NCBI GenBank assembly: GCA_937926785.1
Contig: CALBBQ010000046.1
Location: forward strand, 1 to 33,258
DNA from: an uncultured Bacteroidales bacterium
GTDB lineage: Bacteria; Bacteroidota; Bacteroidia; Bacteroidales; Tenuifilaceae
Direction of reading: 5' to 3'
Length of the DNA stretch: 33,258 nucleotides
Notes under the pieces: generated by a model
Database searches by the model: none
Told to the model about the DNA's origin: nothing
The model's input: only the letters and a program-made list of their open reading frames with translations
Part shown: piece after piece, positions 23,840 through 31,879 of the stretch
Layout of the letters: every line of letters starts with the position of its first letter
Numbering within the stretch: position 1 is the stretch's first letter
Translations under genes and position numbers: made by a program

Positions 23840-24724
23840 ATGAAAGCGTATGTTTTCCCCGGGCAAGGAGCCCAGTTTGTTGGCATGGGAAAAGATTTGT
23901 ACGAGAATTCACCCTTAGCCAAAGAACTTTTTGAAAAAGCCAACCAAATTTTAGGATTTAGAATTACCGATCTAATGTTTGCAGGCACCGATGAAGACCT
24001 AAAACAAACCAAGGTTACACAACCCGCCATTTTCCTGCACTCCGTTATACTTGCAAAAGTGCTTGGCAATGAGTTTAAACCTGAGATGGTGGCAGGGCAC
24101 TCACTTGGTGAATTTTCAGCATTGGTTGCTGCCGGAGCATTGAGCTTTGAGGATGGACTTCGTCTGGTTTCGGCACGTGCCATGGCCATGCAGAAAGCCT
24201 GTGAGCTCCAACCCTCAACCATGGCCGCTGTTCTTGGGCTCGAAGATGAGAAGGTTGAGGAAATCTGCGCCTCAATAGATGAGGTGGTAGTAGCAGCCAA
24301 CTACAACTGCCCGGGCCAGCTTGTTATCTCCGGTTCGATAGCAGGCATCGACCAGGCCTGCGAAAAGCTAAAGGAGGCTGGTGCTAAAAGAGCGCTTAAG
24401 CTTGCCGTGGGTGGTGCTTTCCACTCCCCCCTCATGGAGCCCGCCCGTCAGGAACTTGAAGCAGCCATCAACTCAACACCGTTCAGTACCCCGGTATGCC
24501 CCATTTACCAAAACGTTAACGCCAAACCCACCACCAACCCCGATGAGATTAAGAAGAACCTAGTGGCCCAGCTCACCGCACCAGTGCGTTGGACTCAAAC
24601 CGTAAAGAACATGATTGCCGATGGTGCCACTGAGTTTGTGGAACTTGGACCAGGAAACGTGCTTCAAGGCCTAATCAAAAAGGTTAACAAGGATATTGCT
24701 GCGGAAAGCAAGCAGAGCCTGTAA
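23840..24724 (+). CDS. fabD: malonyl-CoA:ACP transacylase
   Basis: This 294-residue enzyme loads malonyl units from CoA onto acyl carrier protein for fatty acid synthesis. Hallmarks: GQGAQ (8-12), the nucleophile in GHSLGE (S88), R113 in SARAMAMQ for the malonyl carboxylate, and H195 in GGAFHSPLM. The end (VELGPGNVLQGLIKK) is complete. It is a solitary copy with its own promoter and ends at a strong terminator. No other fab genes are near. Confidence 0.95.
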   Translation: MKAYVFPGQGAQFVGMGKDLYENSPLAKELFEKANQILGFRITDLMFAGTDEDLKQTKVTQPAIFLHSVILAKVLGNEFKPEMVAGHSLGEFSALVAAGALSFEDGLRLVSARAMAMQKACELQPSTMAAVLGLEDEKVEEICASIDEVVVAANYNCPGQLVISGSIAGIDQACEKLKEAGAKRALKLAVGGAFHSPLMEPARQELEAAINSTPFSTPVCPIYQNVNAKPTTNPDEIKKNLVAQLTAPVRWTQTVKNMIADGATEFVELGPGNVLQGLIKKVNKDIAAESKQSL

Positions 24725-24726
24725 AG

Positions 24727-24754
24727 AAAAAACGCCCTTCGAGGGCGTTTTTTT
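24727..24754. terminator. bidirectional terminator fabD / osmC
   Basis: The stem AAAAAACGCCCT (24727-24738) and AGGGCGTTTTTT (24742-24753) with a tight TCG loop runs into Ts on the plus strand, and into a T-run on the minus strand, where it also touches the OsmC stop. Confidence 0.85.
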
Positions 24755-25166
24755 ATTCCGGGAAGTGAAACCTTACGGTTTGCCTCAAATCGGGATGTAA
24801 GCTTTGGGCTACAGGACATTCCTTGGCTGCTGCTTCTAACAGCTTGCGCTCTTTCGGGCTATAGCTGTTGTGCGGGAAGTACAAATCAACCACCACCTCA
24901 ACAACCCGACGTGGGTTTGTTCCCATAACCTTTTGCAATTCAATTCTAGTACCATCAATGCTAAACCCATGGGTTTGGGCTGCGATGCCCATGATGGTAA
25001 CCATGCAAGCACCCAGCGAGGTAGCCAGCAAATCGGTTGGCGAAAAGTATTCCCCTTTACCCTGGTTATCTGGCGGGGCATCGGTGGTAATGGTAACCCC
25101 TGATCGGGTATGGGTAGCCTCGGTTCGCAAGCCTCCCGTATAAACAATTGTGGATGTGGTAGCCAT
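24753..25166 (-). CDS. OsmC-family peroxiredoxin
   Basis: This 137-residue protein has the OsmC/Ohr fold. The two active-site cysteines are C54 in LATSLGACMVTIM and C117 in ECPVAQ; they detoxify organic hydroperoxides. The Gly-rich sequence PPDNQGKGEYFSPTDLLAT before the first Cys is typical. It is closer to the OsmC branch than Ohr. It is downstream of gdhA but separated from it by a terminator, and shares the bidirectional terminator with fabD. Confidence 0.88.
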   Translation of the reverse strand: MATTSTIVYTGGLRTEATHTRSGVTITTDAPPDNQGKGEYFSPTDLLATSLGACMVTIMGIAAQTHGFSIDGTRIELQKVMGTNPRRVVEVVVDLYFPHNSYSPKERKLLEAAAKECPVAQSLHPDLRQTVRFHFPE

Positions 25167-25178
25167 ATCATTCGTTTT

Positions 25179-25209
25179 AAAAATTAAGGGCTCATTGCTG
25201 AGCCCTTAA
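25179..25209 (-). terminator. intrinsic terminator of gdhA
   Basis: A perfect 11-bp stem (TTAAGGGCTCA 25184-25194 with TGAGCCCTTAA 25199-25209, TTGC loop on the plus strand) continues into TTTTT on the minus strand, about 25 nt after the gdhA stop and just before the OsmC start. Confidence 0.88.
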
Positions 25210-25235
25210 AGTTAACAAGTTATTGAGGATAATGT

Positions 25236-26573
25236 TTAGATTAACCCCTGATCGAGCATAGCGTTAGCCACCTTAAGGAATCCGGCAATGTTAGCACCTT
25301 TTACGTAGTTAACATAGCCATCCTTTTCGGTACCGTGCTTAACGCAAGCTTCGTGGATGCTCTTCATAATCTGATGCAGACGAGCATCAACCTCTTCGCG
25401 GGGCCAGTTGAGCTTCATGCTGTTCTGGGTCATTTCCAGACCAGAAGTAGCAACACCACCGGCATTTACAGCCTTACCAGGAGCAAAGAGTATCTTGTTG
25501 TGCTGGAACACTTCAATGGCTTCAGGAGTACAAGGCATGTTAGCACCCTCGGCTACGCAAACCACGCCATTCTTAACAAGGGCTTCAGCATCGGCTTTGC
25601 CCAGTTCGTTCTGGGTAGCGCAAGGCATTGCAACGTCAACCTTAACTTCCCAAGGACGTTTTCCGGCAAAGAACTTGGCACCGGGGAACTTTTTAGCGTA
25701 GGGTTCAACGATATCCTGGTTCGAAGCACGGAGCTCAAGCATGTACTCGATCTTTTCGCCGCTTATACCAGCCTCATCGAGGATATAACCATCGGGGCCC
25801 GAAATGGTAACCACTTTACCGCCAAGTTCAGTAACTTTCAGGGCAGCACCCCAGGCTACGTTACCAAAACCAGAAATGGCAACGCGCTTGCCAGCGAACG
25901 ACATGCCTTTAGTTGCAAGCATTTCCTGTGCAAAGTAGGTAGCACCGAAACCGGTAGCCTCAGGACGGATAAGCGAGCCGCCCCAGTTGATACCCTTACC
26001 GGTTAGAACACCAGTGTTCTCGCCAGCCAGTTTCTTGTACATACCATACAGGTAACCTATTTCACGGCCACCAACACCTATATCACCGGCAGGAACGTCG
26101 GTTTCAGGGCCAATGTGCTTCCAGAGTTCAAGCATGAACGACTGGCAGAAACGCATCACTTCAGCATCGCTGCGGCCTTTAGGGTTGAAATCGCTACCAC
26201 CCTTTGCTCCGCCCATAGGAAGGGTTGTGAGTGCGTTTTTGAAAATCTGCTCAAAACCTAAGAACTTAAGAATTGAAAGGTTTACGCTGGGGTGGAAACG
26301 CAGACCTCCCTTGTATGGTCCAATAGCGTTATTGAACTGAACGCGGTAACCCAGGTTTACGTGAATATTTCCCTCATCATCGGTCCAGGGCACCTTAAAA
26401 GTGAAAATACGATCGGGTTCAACCATACGCTCGATGATCTTGGCAGACTCGAACTGTGGGTTTTGGTTGTAAACCTCCTCTATTGACTCGAGAACTTCGC
26501 GAACAGCTTGCAAGTACTCCACCTCACCGGGGTGTTTCTTCTCAAGCTCAGCCATTAATTTATTAACATCCAT
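25236..26573 (-). CDS. gdhA: glutamate dehydrogenase (hexameric, NADP-type)
   Basis: This 445-residue enzyme interconverts 2-oxoglutarate plus ammonium and glutamate. Substrate-site motifs: GGLRFHPSVN, the catalytic-lysine block LPMGGAKGGSDFNPKG, DVPAGDIGVG, the nucleotide-binding SGFGNVAWGAA and the late AEGANMPCTPEA. The length (about 445) and the 'KGG' block fit the small hexameric class of the NADP-dependent type; cofactor choice is inferred. The 170-nt upstream region contains a short hairpin (GGGAG/CTCCC near 26615) but no clear consensus promoter. Confidence 0.94.
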   Translation of the reverse strand: MDVNKLMAELEKKHPGEVEYLQAVREVLESIEEVYNQNPQFESAKIIERMVEPDRIFTFKVPWTDDEGNIHVNLGYRVQFNNAIGPYKGGLRFHPSVNLSILKFLGFEQIFKNALTTLPMGGAKGGSDFNPKGRSDAEVMRFCQSFMLELWKHIGPETDVPAGDIGVGGREIGYLYGMYKKLAGENTGVLTGKGINWGGSLIRPEATGFGATYFAQEMLATKGMSFAGKRVAISGFGNVAWGAALKVTELGGKVVTISGPDGYILDEAGISGEKIEYMLELRASNQDIVEPYAKKFPGAKFFAGKRPWEVKVDVAMPCATQNELGKADAEALVKNGVVCVAEGANMPCTPEAIEVFQHNKILFAPGKAVNAGGVATSGLEMTQNSMKLNWPREEVDARLHQIMKSIHEACVKHGTEKDGYVNYVKGANIAGFLKVANAMLDQGLI

Positions 26574-26743
26574 TGCGCTAACTGTTTTTTAGTTATTAAA
26601 CTCGGAGTTTTAATATGGGAGAAATCCTCCCTGAAAAAGTTTCTCAAAATTGAAGTTTTAAAATGACATTTCAAAAGAAAAAAGCGGTCAAAAAATATGA
26701 TATTAAACATTTTTTTGAGCATATTCTTTAAAATTAAAAGCAA

Positions 26744-29734
26744 TCAACCGTTTTCAGGTTTTAAAATAACACCCTGGTTTGTTTTTGCATCAACTTGGAT
26801 TCTAAGGGGTTGAGCAAACCTCACGCAACGGATAAGCTCAGATTCATACCAGGCAGGGAGAGAATTCAGGTAGGCGATGTCATAAACCCCATCGTTCATG
26901 AATGAGTTAATGGTAAGATAGGCCACCCGAAAGGAGGTGAGATTTTGGAAAAAGTGTGTTCCCTGGCTCGGGTCAACCCGGAAGTTCTCCAATCCCGACT
27001 CAACAATGACCCGTGCCTCCGATATCTGCGACCACTTGATGGGTACACCCAGCCAAGGATCGCTGCTGCCCCAGCGGCCCGGCCCTACTAGAACGTAGTT
27101 GCGGCCCTGGTGTATGAATTGGCGGTTGAGCTCATCCAGCTCGTGAGCAATTTCTTTGGTACGGGCAGGGTTAAACTTTTCTGGCTTTATGTAAACAAAA
27201 TCCATGATGTCCTTAATCGTTCCATGTCCTAAGGCCGATTTTGAATAGAGTAAAGCTTGCGAAAGGTCTATCTCGTTCCAGCTGATGAGCTCGGTTTCGT
27301 CGCTTTCAACAATAGGCCGAATCTGCAGAAAGTTGAACAGGTTGGGCATTCCCTTAGGTGGGTTCAGGTTAGCCGCAAACTCTATTTCAATATGGTTGTT
27401 CATCTCCTTTTTACCTATCTCCAGCAGCTCATTAATAATCTCGGCCAACGGGAAATATTGATGCTTAAGTATGGGGGCAAAGGTTACCAGCTTAAGGCCC
27501 TCCTCGTAAAACCCATCGCGAAGAATACCCGAATGCATGTCGAAAGTTGATGTAACCAAACGGAAGTCGGGGATTGTGGAGGCCTCCTTGATGTCCATGT
27601 TGAACAGGTTCATGCTATCATCAACCTGGGGTTCAAAGCTGCTTGAGTCAACATTCAGGGCATAAAAGTTTTTCTGGGTTTGCCGAAGAGCCATTTCGGG
27701 CGACGAAAGCTGGAGAATTTTTTTTGGGTACTTGGGCGAGAACCGAAGTGCTACGCCACCGTCAACAATCAGCTTTCCAAGTCCAAATCCAATGCTGGCA
27801 ATACCATCCTCGGTTTTCTCAGAACCAATGGGATAAAAATTTATACTGCGAGCAACACCCGATAGCGTTGGCAGGTAGAGATTTCCGTACTGGTTACCAC
27901 AAATTTCCTGGATCACAATCCCCATCTTTTCCTCATCAATCACATTTTGAGTGGCGTTCATATAGGCTTTACTAGCCCTGTAAAACACTGAGGCATACAC
28001 GGCCTTTATGGCCGATAGCAGCATCTGAAGCATCCGCTCAGGATCGTCGGTATGGGGAACCATGTAGGTTGAGTAAATTCCGGCAAATGGCTGGTAGTGT
28101 GAATCCTCAAGCTTACTGGATGAGCGAACGGCCAAGGGGCGTTGGAAAACGCTAATCACCTTGCGTAAATCTATTTTGACTCGTTCGGGCAGCTTGGCAG
28201 CCAGAAATGCCTTAAGGATTTCTTCATCATCTATATCTTGAAGGGCTATAGAATATAGGTTATTCGACTCCATGAACTCATCGAACACCTCGGTGCTTAC
28301 CGCTACGGTTCGGGGAATGGTGATTATTGTATTGTTGAACTTATTAAATAGGTTGTAGTTGCGGATTACCTGATTAACAAAGGCCAAGCCCCTGGCCTTA
28401 CCGCCAATGGACCCATCGCCTATACGCGAAAAGAACTTATACTCATCAAAGGTGTCGCGATCGAACTTGGCAATGATGCTACGCCCTTTACTCAAACGGT
28501 ATGCAGAAATGGCGTAGTAAAGGAACTTGCGGGCATCATCGGTGCTTTTGAAATCCTTCAGGGTCATGGGTTTGAACAGCTGGGCGATGGAAAAGATTGC
28601 CCTGGCGTTTAGCCACTTCGATATGTCGTTGCGGCTTGAATGGTAAACCAACGAGCGGTCGGGTACCGTTAGAATCAGCTTTTGAAGATGGCTCAAGTCT
28701 TGAGCTCGGGCAATTTCGGCCAGCGTATCGGGGTCGCGAAATACAAAGTCGCCAAAGCCAAAGTTGTTCAGCATGTAATCGCGAAGGTCAAGGCTGAAGG
28801 TTTTGGAATACTTGTGAAGGAACCCCACCCCCAGCTCATCGGCAAATACCTTGTTCGATATGTCGGACGATTGAAGCAGGAAGGGCATGTTAGGATCCTC
28901 GTTTCTTATCTCCCGGCATAGTCGCAAACCTGCCTTAGCTATGTGATCGCGCTTATTCTCTACCTTATAGCTGATATCCGATATCACTCCCAGCACGTTG
29001 CTCTTATACTTATTATAAAGGTTTATGGCATCCTCATAGCTTGTGGCAAGGAGTATTTTAGGACGGCCACGCATACGAAGCATCCGGTGATGCTCATTCA
29101 GGGCCTCGGTCATAAAGCTGCGGGCCTGGCGGAAAACTATCTTGTAGATGTTTGGCAGGAACGAAGAGTAGTACCGGACCGAATCTTCAACCAGAATGAT
29201 TGCCTGCACACCAACCTCCAATATATCGTGATCGGCATTCATCTTATCCTCTATGAGTTTTATGATTGCCAACAGCAGATCGGCATTGCCGAGCCAGCAG
29301 AACACGTAGTCAATGGCACTTAAATCCTCACGCTGCAACCTCAATGAGACCTCCCGAGAAAACGGGGTAAGCACCACTATGGGGATAGCAGGATACCGAA
29401 CCTTGAGCATCTTGGCCAGGTTGAACGTGTCTATCTCCCCAACGTTAAGCATGGAAATGATCAGATCAATATGCTCCTCCTGAAGCACTTTCAGCACCTC
29501 ACGAGCAGTGTGCGCCTGAATGAAAACGGGTGGGTATCGTAGGTTAAGGGAAACATACTCGTTGAAAATCTGCTCATCTATCCGGCCATCCTCCTCCAGC
29601 AGAAAAGCGTCGTAGCTGCTGCAAATCAGCAAAACCTTGTAGATGCGCTTTTGCATCAGCTTATCGAACGATGTATCGTAAATATCGAGCTGGTACGAGC
29701 TTAAGTAGGACTGTTCGCCAAGTAGGTTCAGCAT
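26744..29734 (-). CDS. receiver-receiver-PPDK ATP-binding fusion protein
   Basis: This is a 996-residue cytosolic protein. Residues 31-165 form a receiver-like fold lacking the phosphoacceptor (DLIISML replaces the D-containing strand). About 176-320 is a second receiver with VEDS (E183, D184), D253 in VISDIS, S289/S290 and K308, so it may be phosphorylated. About 432-810 is the PEP-synthase/PPDK N-terminal ATP-grasp domain (IGGKARG 443-449; VRSSSKLED 536-544; QIRP 804-807). The C-terminal module has GPGRWGSSDPWLG (884-896). The phosphohistidine and PEP/TIM-barrel domains of PEP synthase are absent, so ordinary PEP synthesis is unlikely. The likely role is a regulated phosphotransferase with unknown acceptor. 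Confidence 0.85.
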   Translation of the reverse strand: MLNLLGEQSYLSSYQLDIYDTSFDKLMQKRIYKVLLICSSYDAFLLEEDGRIDEQIFNEYVSLNLRYPPVFIQAHTAREVLKVLQEEHIDLIISMLNVGEIDTFNLAKMLKVRYPAIPIVVLTPFSREVSLRLQREDLSAIDYVFCWLGNADLLLAIIKLIEDKMNADHDILEVGVQAIILVEDSVRYYSSFLPNIYKIVFRQARSFMTEALNEHHRMLRMRGRPKILLATSYEDAINLYNKYKSNVLGVISDISYKVENKRDHIAKAGLRLCREIRNEDPNMPFLLQSSDISNKVFADELGVGFLHKYSKTFSLDLRDYMLNNFGFGDFVFRDPDTLAEIARAQDLSHLQKLILTVPDRSLVYHSSRNDISKWLNARAIFSIAQLFKPMTLKDFKSTDDARKFLYYAISAYRLSKGRSIIAKFDRDTFDEYKFFSRIGDGSIGGKARGLAFVNQVIRNYNLFNKFNNTIITIPRTVAVSTEVFDEFMESNNLYSIALQDIDDEEILKAFLAAKLPERVKIDLRKVISVFQRPLAVRSSSKLEDSHYQPFAGIYSTYMVPHTDDPERMLQMLLSAIKAVYASVFYRASKAYMNATQNVIDEEKMGIVIQEICGNQYGNLYLPTLSGVARSINFYPIGSEKTEDGIASIGFGLGKLIVDGGVALRFSPKYPKKILQLSSPEMALRQTQKNFYALNVDSSSFEPQVDDSMNLFNMDIKEASTIPDFRLVTSTFDMHSGILRDGFYEEGLKLVTFAPILKHQYFPLAEIINELLEIGKKEMNNHIEIEFAANLNPPKGMPNLFNFLQIRPIVESDETELISWNEIDLSQALLYSKSALGHGTIKDIMDFVYIKPEKFNPARTKEIAHELDELNRQFIHQGRNYVLVGPGRWGSSDPWLGVPIKWSQISEARVIVESGLENFRVDPSQGTHFFQNLTSFRVAYLTINSFMNDGVYDIAYLNSLPAWYESELIRCVRFAQPLRIQVDAKTNQGVILKPENG

Positions 29735-29784
29735 ATCGGTAAAATTTATGGCAAGTTAGCAAAAAGTAAACAAATGGCAGGCGG

Positions 29785-29815
29785 ATTGCTTAGCCAAAGC
29801 AAAACATTATCTTTG
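29785..29815 (+). promoter_or_regulatory. promoter of the apbE gene
   Basis: ATTG (29785-29788), 19 nt, TATCTTTG (29808-29815): a perfect -7 box with a TTG -33 at the correct spacing. The start lies close to the ATG at 29831. Confidence 0.65.
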
Positions 29816-29830
29816 CAAAAACCTTAAGCT

Positions 29831-30838
29831 ATGAAGAAGCTACTCTTGCTTGGCTTGTCGCCAATTCTTTTACTCAGTAACGGATGCTCACCCGGTAAAC
29901 CCAAGGAATACATCAAGTTAGAAGGGTTTACCCAGGGTACCACTTACAGCATCACCTACTACGACTCTCTGAGCCGGGTGTTATACAAAGAGATAGACTC
30001 AATTCTTAACTGCATCGACCTTTCGATGTCCATCTATAACCCTGAATCGAACATCAGCAAGCTGAACAGCAACCAAACCGATAGCGTGGATAATCTGCTG
30101 AAGGCTGTTATCGACTCATCATACAAGGTTTACCAGGCCACCGAAGGAGCATTCGACATCACGGTAGGCCCCGTAGTTAGGGCCATCGGTTTTGGTCCCG
30201 ATAAAACCAAGGGTATCGACTCCGCAAAGGTACGTTCACTCTTGCCGCTAATCGGCATGAACAAAATAAACCTGATTGACAGCAAGCTGAAGAAAGATGA
30301 TAGCCGCATTCAGATTGATGTTAATGCCATTGCTCAAGGCTACACCGTTGATGTAATCGGAAGATTTCTGGAACAGCTTGGCATTACGAACTACCTGGTT
30401 GAGGTGGGTGGCGAAATCACGGCAAAGGGGAAGAATGCCAAGGGAAACAGCTGGGTGGTTGGAATTGACAAACCGGTAGAATCGGCCCTACCCGGTGAGA
30501 ACATTCAGGCCAAGGTGTCAATCAGTAAAGGATATGGGTTGGCAACATCGGGGAATTACCGTAAATTCATAGAGGTGAATGGACAGAAATACGCCCACAC
30601 CATCAACCCCAAAACCGGCTTTCCTGTACTAAGTAATTTGCTGAGCGCAACGGTTGTTGCTCCCAGCGCTACCACTGCCGATGCCTTTGCCACGGCATTC
30701 ATGGTTAAGGGGCTGGATTGGAGCGTTTCGTTTGTGGAGCAGGCTAAGGATATTGATGCCTACCTTGTTTACTCCGATTCAGCTGGGAATTACAGGGTTT
30801 GGATGAACCGGGGCATGCAAAAGAGAATTGTTCACTAG
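29831..30838 (+). CDS. apbE: FAD:protein FMN transferase, lipoprotein
   Basis: ApbE (335 residues) transfers FMN from FAD to a Thr/Ser of periplasmic flavoproteins such as Nqr and Rnf subunits. It has a lipoprotein signal with lipobox ending LLSNGC (C19), so it should be anchored in the membrane facing the periplasm. Family motifs: GTTYSITYY, DVNAIAQGYTVDVI, EVGGEI, HTINPKTGFP and TADAFATAFMV. No Nqr/Rnf genes are in the window. Its TAG stop directly abuts the stop of the convergent Cys-rich gene. Confidence 0.93.
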   Translation: MKKLLLLGLSPILLLSNGCSPGKPKEYIKLEGFTQGTTYSITYYDSLSRVLYKEIDSILNCIDLSMSIYNPESNISKLNSNQTDSVDNLLKAVIDSSYKVYQATEGAFDITVGPVVRAIGFGPDKTKGIDSAKVRSLLPLIGMNKINLIDSKLKKDDSRIQIDVNAIAQGYTVDVIGRFLEQLGITNYLVEVGGEITAKGKNAKGNSWVVGIDKPVESALPGENIQAKVSISKGYGLATSGNYRKFIEVNGQKYAHTINPKTGFPVLSNLLSATVVAPSATTADAFATAFMVKGLDWSVSFVEQAKDIDAYLVYSDSAGNYRVWMNRGMQKRIVH

Positions 30839-31021
30839 CTAAATTCCCTTGCTAGCCGAATTTGCGCTACAGCTACCTCCGCCACCACATCCGCAGGAGT
30901 AGCCTAAATCGGAATCGCTGCAATCGGATTTCCTACGCTTTACCATGCTCTTCAGCGAAAGCGCCAATATTACAAAGGCAAGCAGCAGAACTGCCAGAGT
31001 AAAAAGTTTTAGCAGGGCCAT
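30839..31021 (-). CDS. small membrane-anchored Cys-rich protein A
   Basis: This is a 60-residue protein with one N-terminal membrane helix (about 4-24), a basic patch (KRRK) and a tail rich in Cys and Gly (DCSDSDLGYSCGCGGGGSCS; five Cys in about 20 residues). The shape recalls small Cys-rich membrane proteins that sit beside redox or iron systems in Bacteroidota, but no family is certain. It follows protein B after 18 nt, sharing its promoter, and both anchors are similar, suggesting an old duplication with diverged tails. Stops of this gene and apbE touch. Confidence 0.65.
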   Translation of the reverse strand: MALLKLFTLAVLLLAFVILALSLKSMVKRRKSDCSDSDLGYSCGCGGGGSCSANSASKGI

Positions 31022-31039
31022 AGTTTACAAAATTTCAGG

Positions 31040-31282
31040 TTACACTTGTTCTCGGGCATGCTCGTAACAGGTGGAACAACCCTTATTACCGGAATCTTTG
31101 CCCCAGCACTTAATCTCATCGCTGCGGGGACAGGTAATGCCGCGTTTCCGTAGCTCCTTACTATGCCCGGCCGATGTTTCGGGAAACCTATGGGTTTTGT
31201 GAAAAATAATTTTCACTGCCAACCCTAACAAGGCCAGAGCAAGTAGCGACACAGCTAACATTATCAACTTTAACGTGAGCAT
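31040..31282 (-). CDS. small membrane-anchored Cys-rich protein B
   Basis: This is an 80-residue protein with one N-terminal helix (about 3-26; LKLIMLAVSLLALALLGLAVKII) and a polar tail with four cysteines: C51 (ITCPRSDEIKCWG has two) and the C-terminal GCSTCYEHA. It is the first gene of a two-gene unit with protein A and has a perfect promoter. The Cys pairs could hold metal or form disulfides; which side of the membrane they face is not determined. A role next to ApbE in electron transfer is only inference from position. Confidence 0.65.
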   Translation of the reverse strand: MLTLKLIMLAVSLLALALLGLAVKIIFHKTHRFPETSAGHSKELRKRGITCPRSDEIKCWGKDSGNKGCSTCYEHAREQV

Positions 31283-31581
31283 TCAGTAAAAAGATTTCCG
31301 GCAAAAGTACACCTCTTTTTTTGCAATGCCAAAATAGTAACATGGGATACAGCAAAATGTTCACCGCACAGCGTTAGGCTGATCTATTGTAACGGCAAGA
31401 ACTTGGCCAGATGACTCAGTATGGCTTACAATCAAAAACAGATGCCGAGTGTTGCGCTATGCTTCACCTGTAAAAAACTTGACCCAACCTTAAATGCAAC
31501 GTTTGATAGCTTACGAAGAATCATTACCCCCGGGTTGCTAAAATTTAAGATAAAACCAAACATAGATGAAGGTTTAGGATG
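31283..31581. other. gene-poor stretch before the integrase relic
   Basis: After the promoter of the Cys-rich unit (31302-31333) there is about 250 bp without a convincing gene. Short frames exist on both strands (for example minus 31432-31635, 67 codons) but none has a promoter, family motif or start context. This is probably decayed DNA at the boundary between stable chromosome and the integron. Confidence 0.5.
31302..31333 (-). promoter_or_regulatory. promoter of the Cys-rich protein unit
   Basis: On the minus strand TTTG (31330-31333), 20 nt, TACTTTTG (31302-31309) is a perfect consensus. Initiation near 31295 gives a leader of about 13 nt before ATG 31282. Confidence 0.7.
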
Positions 31582-31783
31582 TATTGGAAAAATTTGAGCG
31601 TATATAAGCAGGTTACCTTGCATTGGCTCAGACACCCCTAAGCCTTACTTTTGCTTGAAGCCGACATTGCTTTACGATATACAAGAACTGCTCGGGCATA
31701 AGAGTAGTAAAGCAATAGAAATATACACACATGTATCACAAAAAAGTTTGCAAAAAATTAAAAGTCCGTTTGATGATTTATAA
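31582..31783 (+). pseudogene. integron-type tyrosine recombinase, 3' remnant
   Basis: Only the C-terminal catalytic part survives. In one frame 31585-31680 reads WKNLSVYKQVTLHWLRHP, stop, ALLLLEADIALRY. It then continues, after a 2-nt loss inside an AT repeat at 31677-31681, as IQELLGHKSSKAIEIYTHVS and a tail ending SPFDDL with a TAA at 31781-31783. The HxLRH, LLGH and catalytic-Tyr (IYTHV) motifs of tyrosine recombinases are in the right order. The TAA at 31639-31641 stands where relatives have a Tyr codon (TAC/TAT). The KIKSPFDDL tail resembles the SPLD tail of integron integrases. It is clearly inactive, and directly precedes two gene cassettes. Confidence 0.85.
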
Positions 31784-31798
31784 AAAAAATTATCTTTA
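31769..31798 (+). promoter_or_regulatory. candidate cassette promoter (Pc)
   Basis: TTTG (31769-31772), 18 nt, TATCTTTA (31791-31798): a near-consensus promoter, one nt short in the spacer. It begins inside the last codons of the integrase remnant and points into the cassettes. It is well placed to drive the array. Confidence 0.5.
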
Positions 31799-31879
31799 CA
31801 TAAAATAAATGTGATAATAGCTACATATATCCACCCAAAAAGGATGATATTGTGTAGTTTTATCACATCTATAAACGAG
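31784..31879 (+). other. putative attI region
   Basis: This is the AT-rich stretch between the integrase remnant and the first cassette. It ends with G at 31879, the last base before the crossover GTTGGCAG. It contains the inverted repeat described at 31810-31867. It is called attI from position only; no intact comparison is available. Confidence 0.45.
31810..31867. repeat. inverted repeat in the cassette leader
   Basis: TGTGATAA-tag-CTACA (31810-31825) pairs with TGTAG-tt-TTATCACA (31853-31867), leaving a 27-nt loop. The arms agree in 13 positions around one small internal mismatch. It is placed 12 nt before the cassette crossover. It could be part of attI, an attC-like fold or an operator. 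Confidence 0.55.

Noticed and set aside
25335..26006. Plus-strand 223-codon frame opposite gdhA
   Set aside because: The minus strand encodes an unmistakable glutamate dehydrogenase over the whole region; the frame is open because of codon bias.
31432..31635. Minus-strand 67-codon frame before the integrase relic
   Set aside because: No promoter, family motif or neighbour supports it, and its 5' end lies over the recombinase remnant on the other strand.
31672..31866. Minus-strand 64-codon frame across the attI region
   Set aside because: It overlaps the recombinase C-terminus, the candidate Pc promoter and the dyad; hydrophobicity reflects AT-rich DNA.
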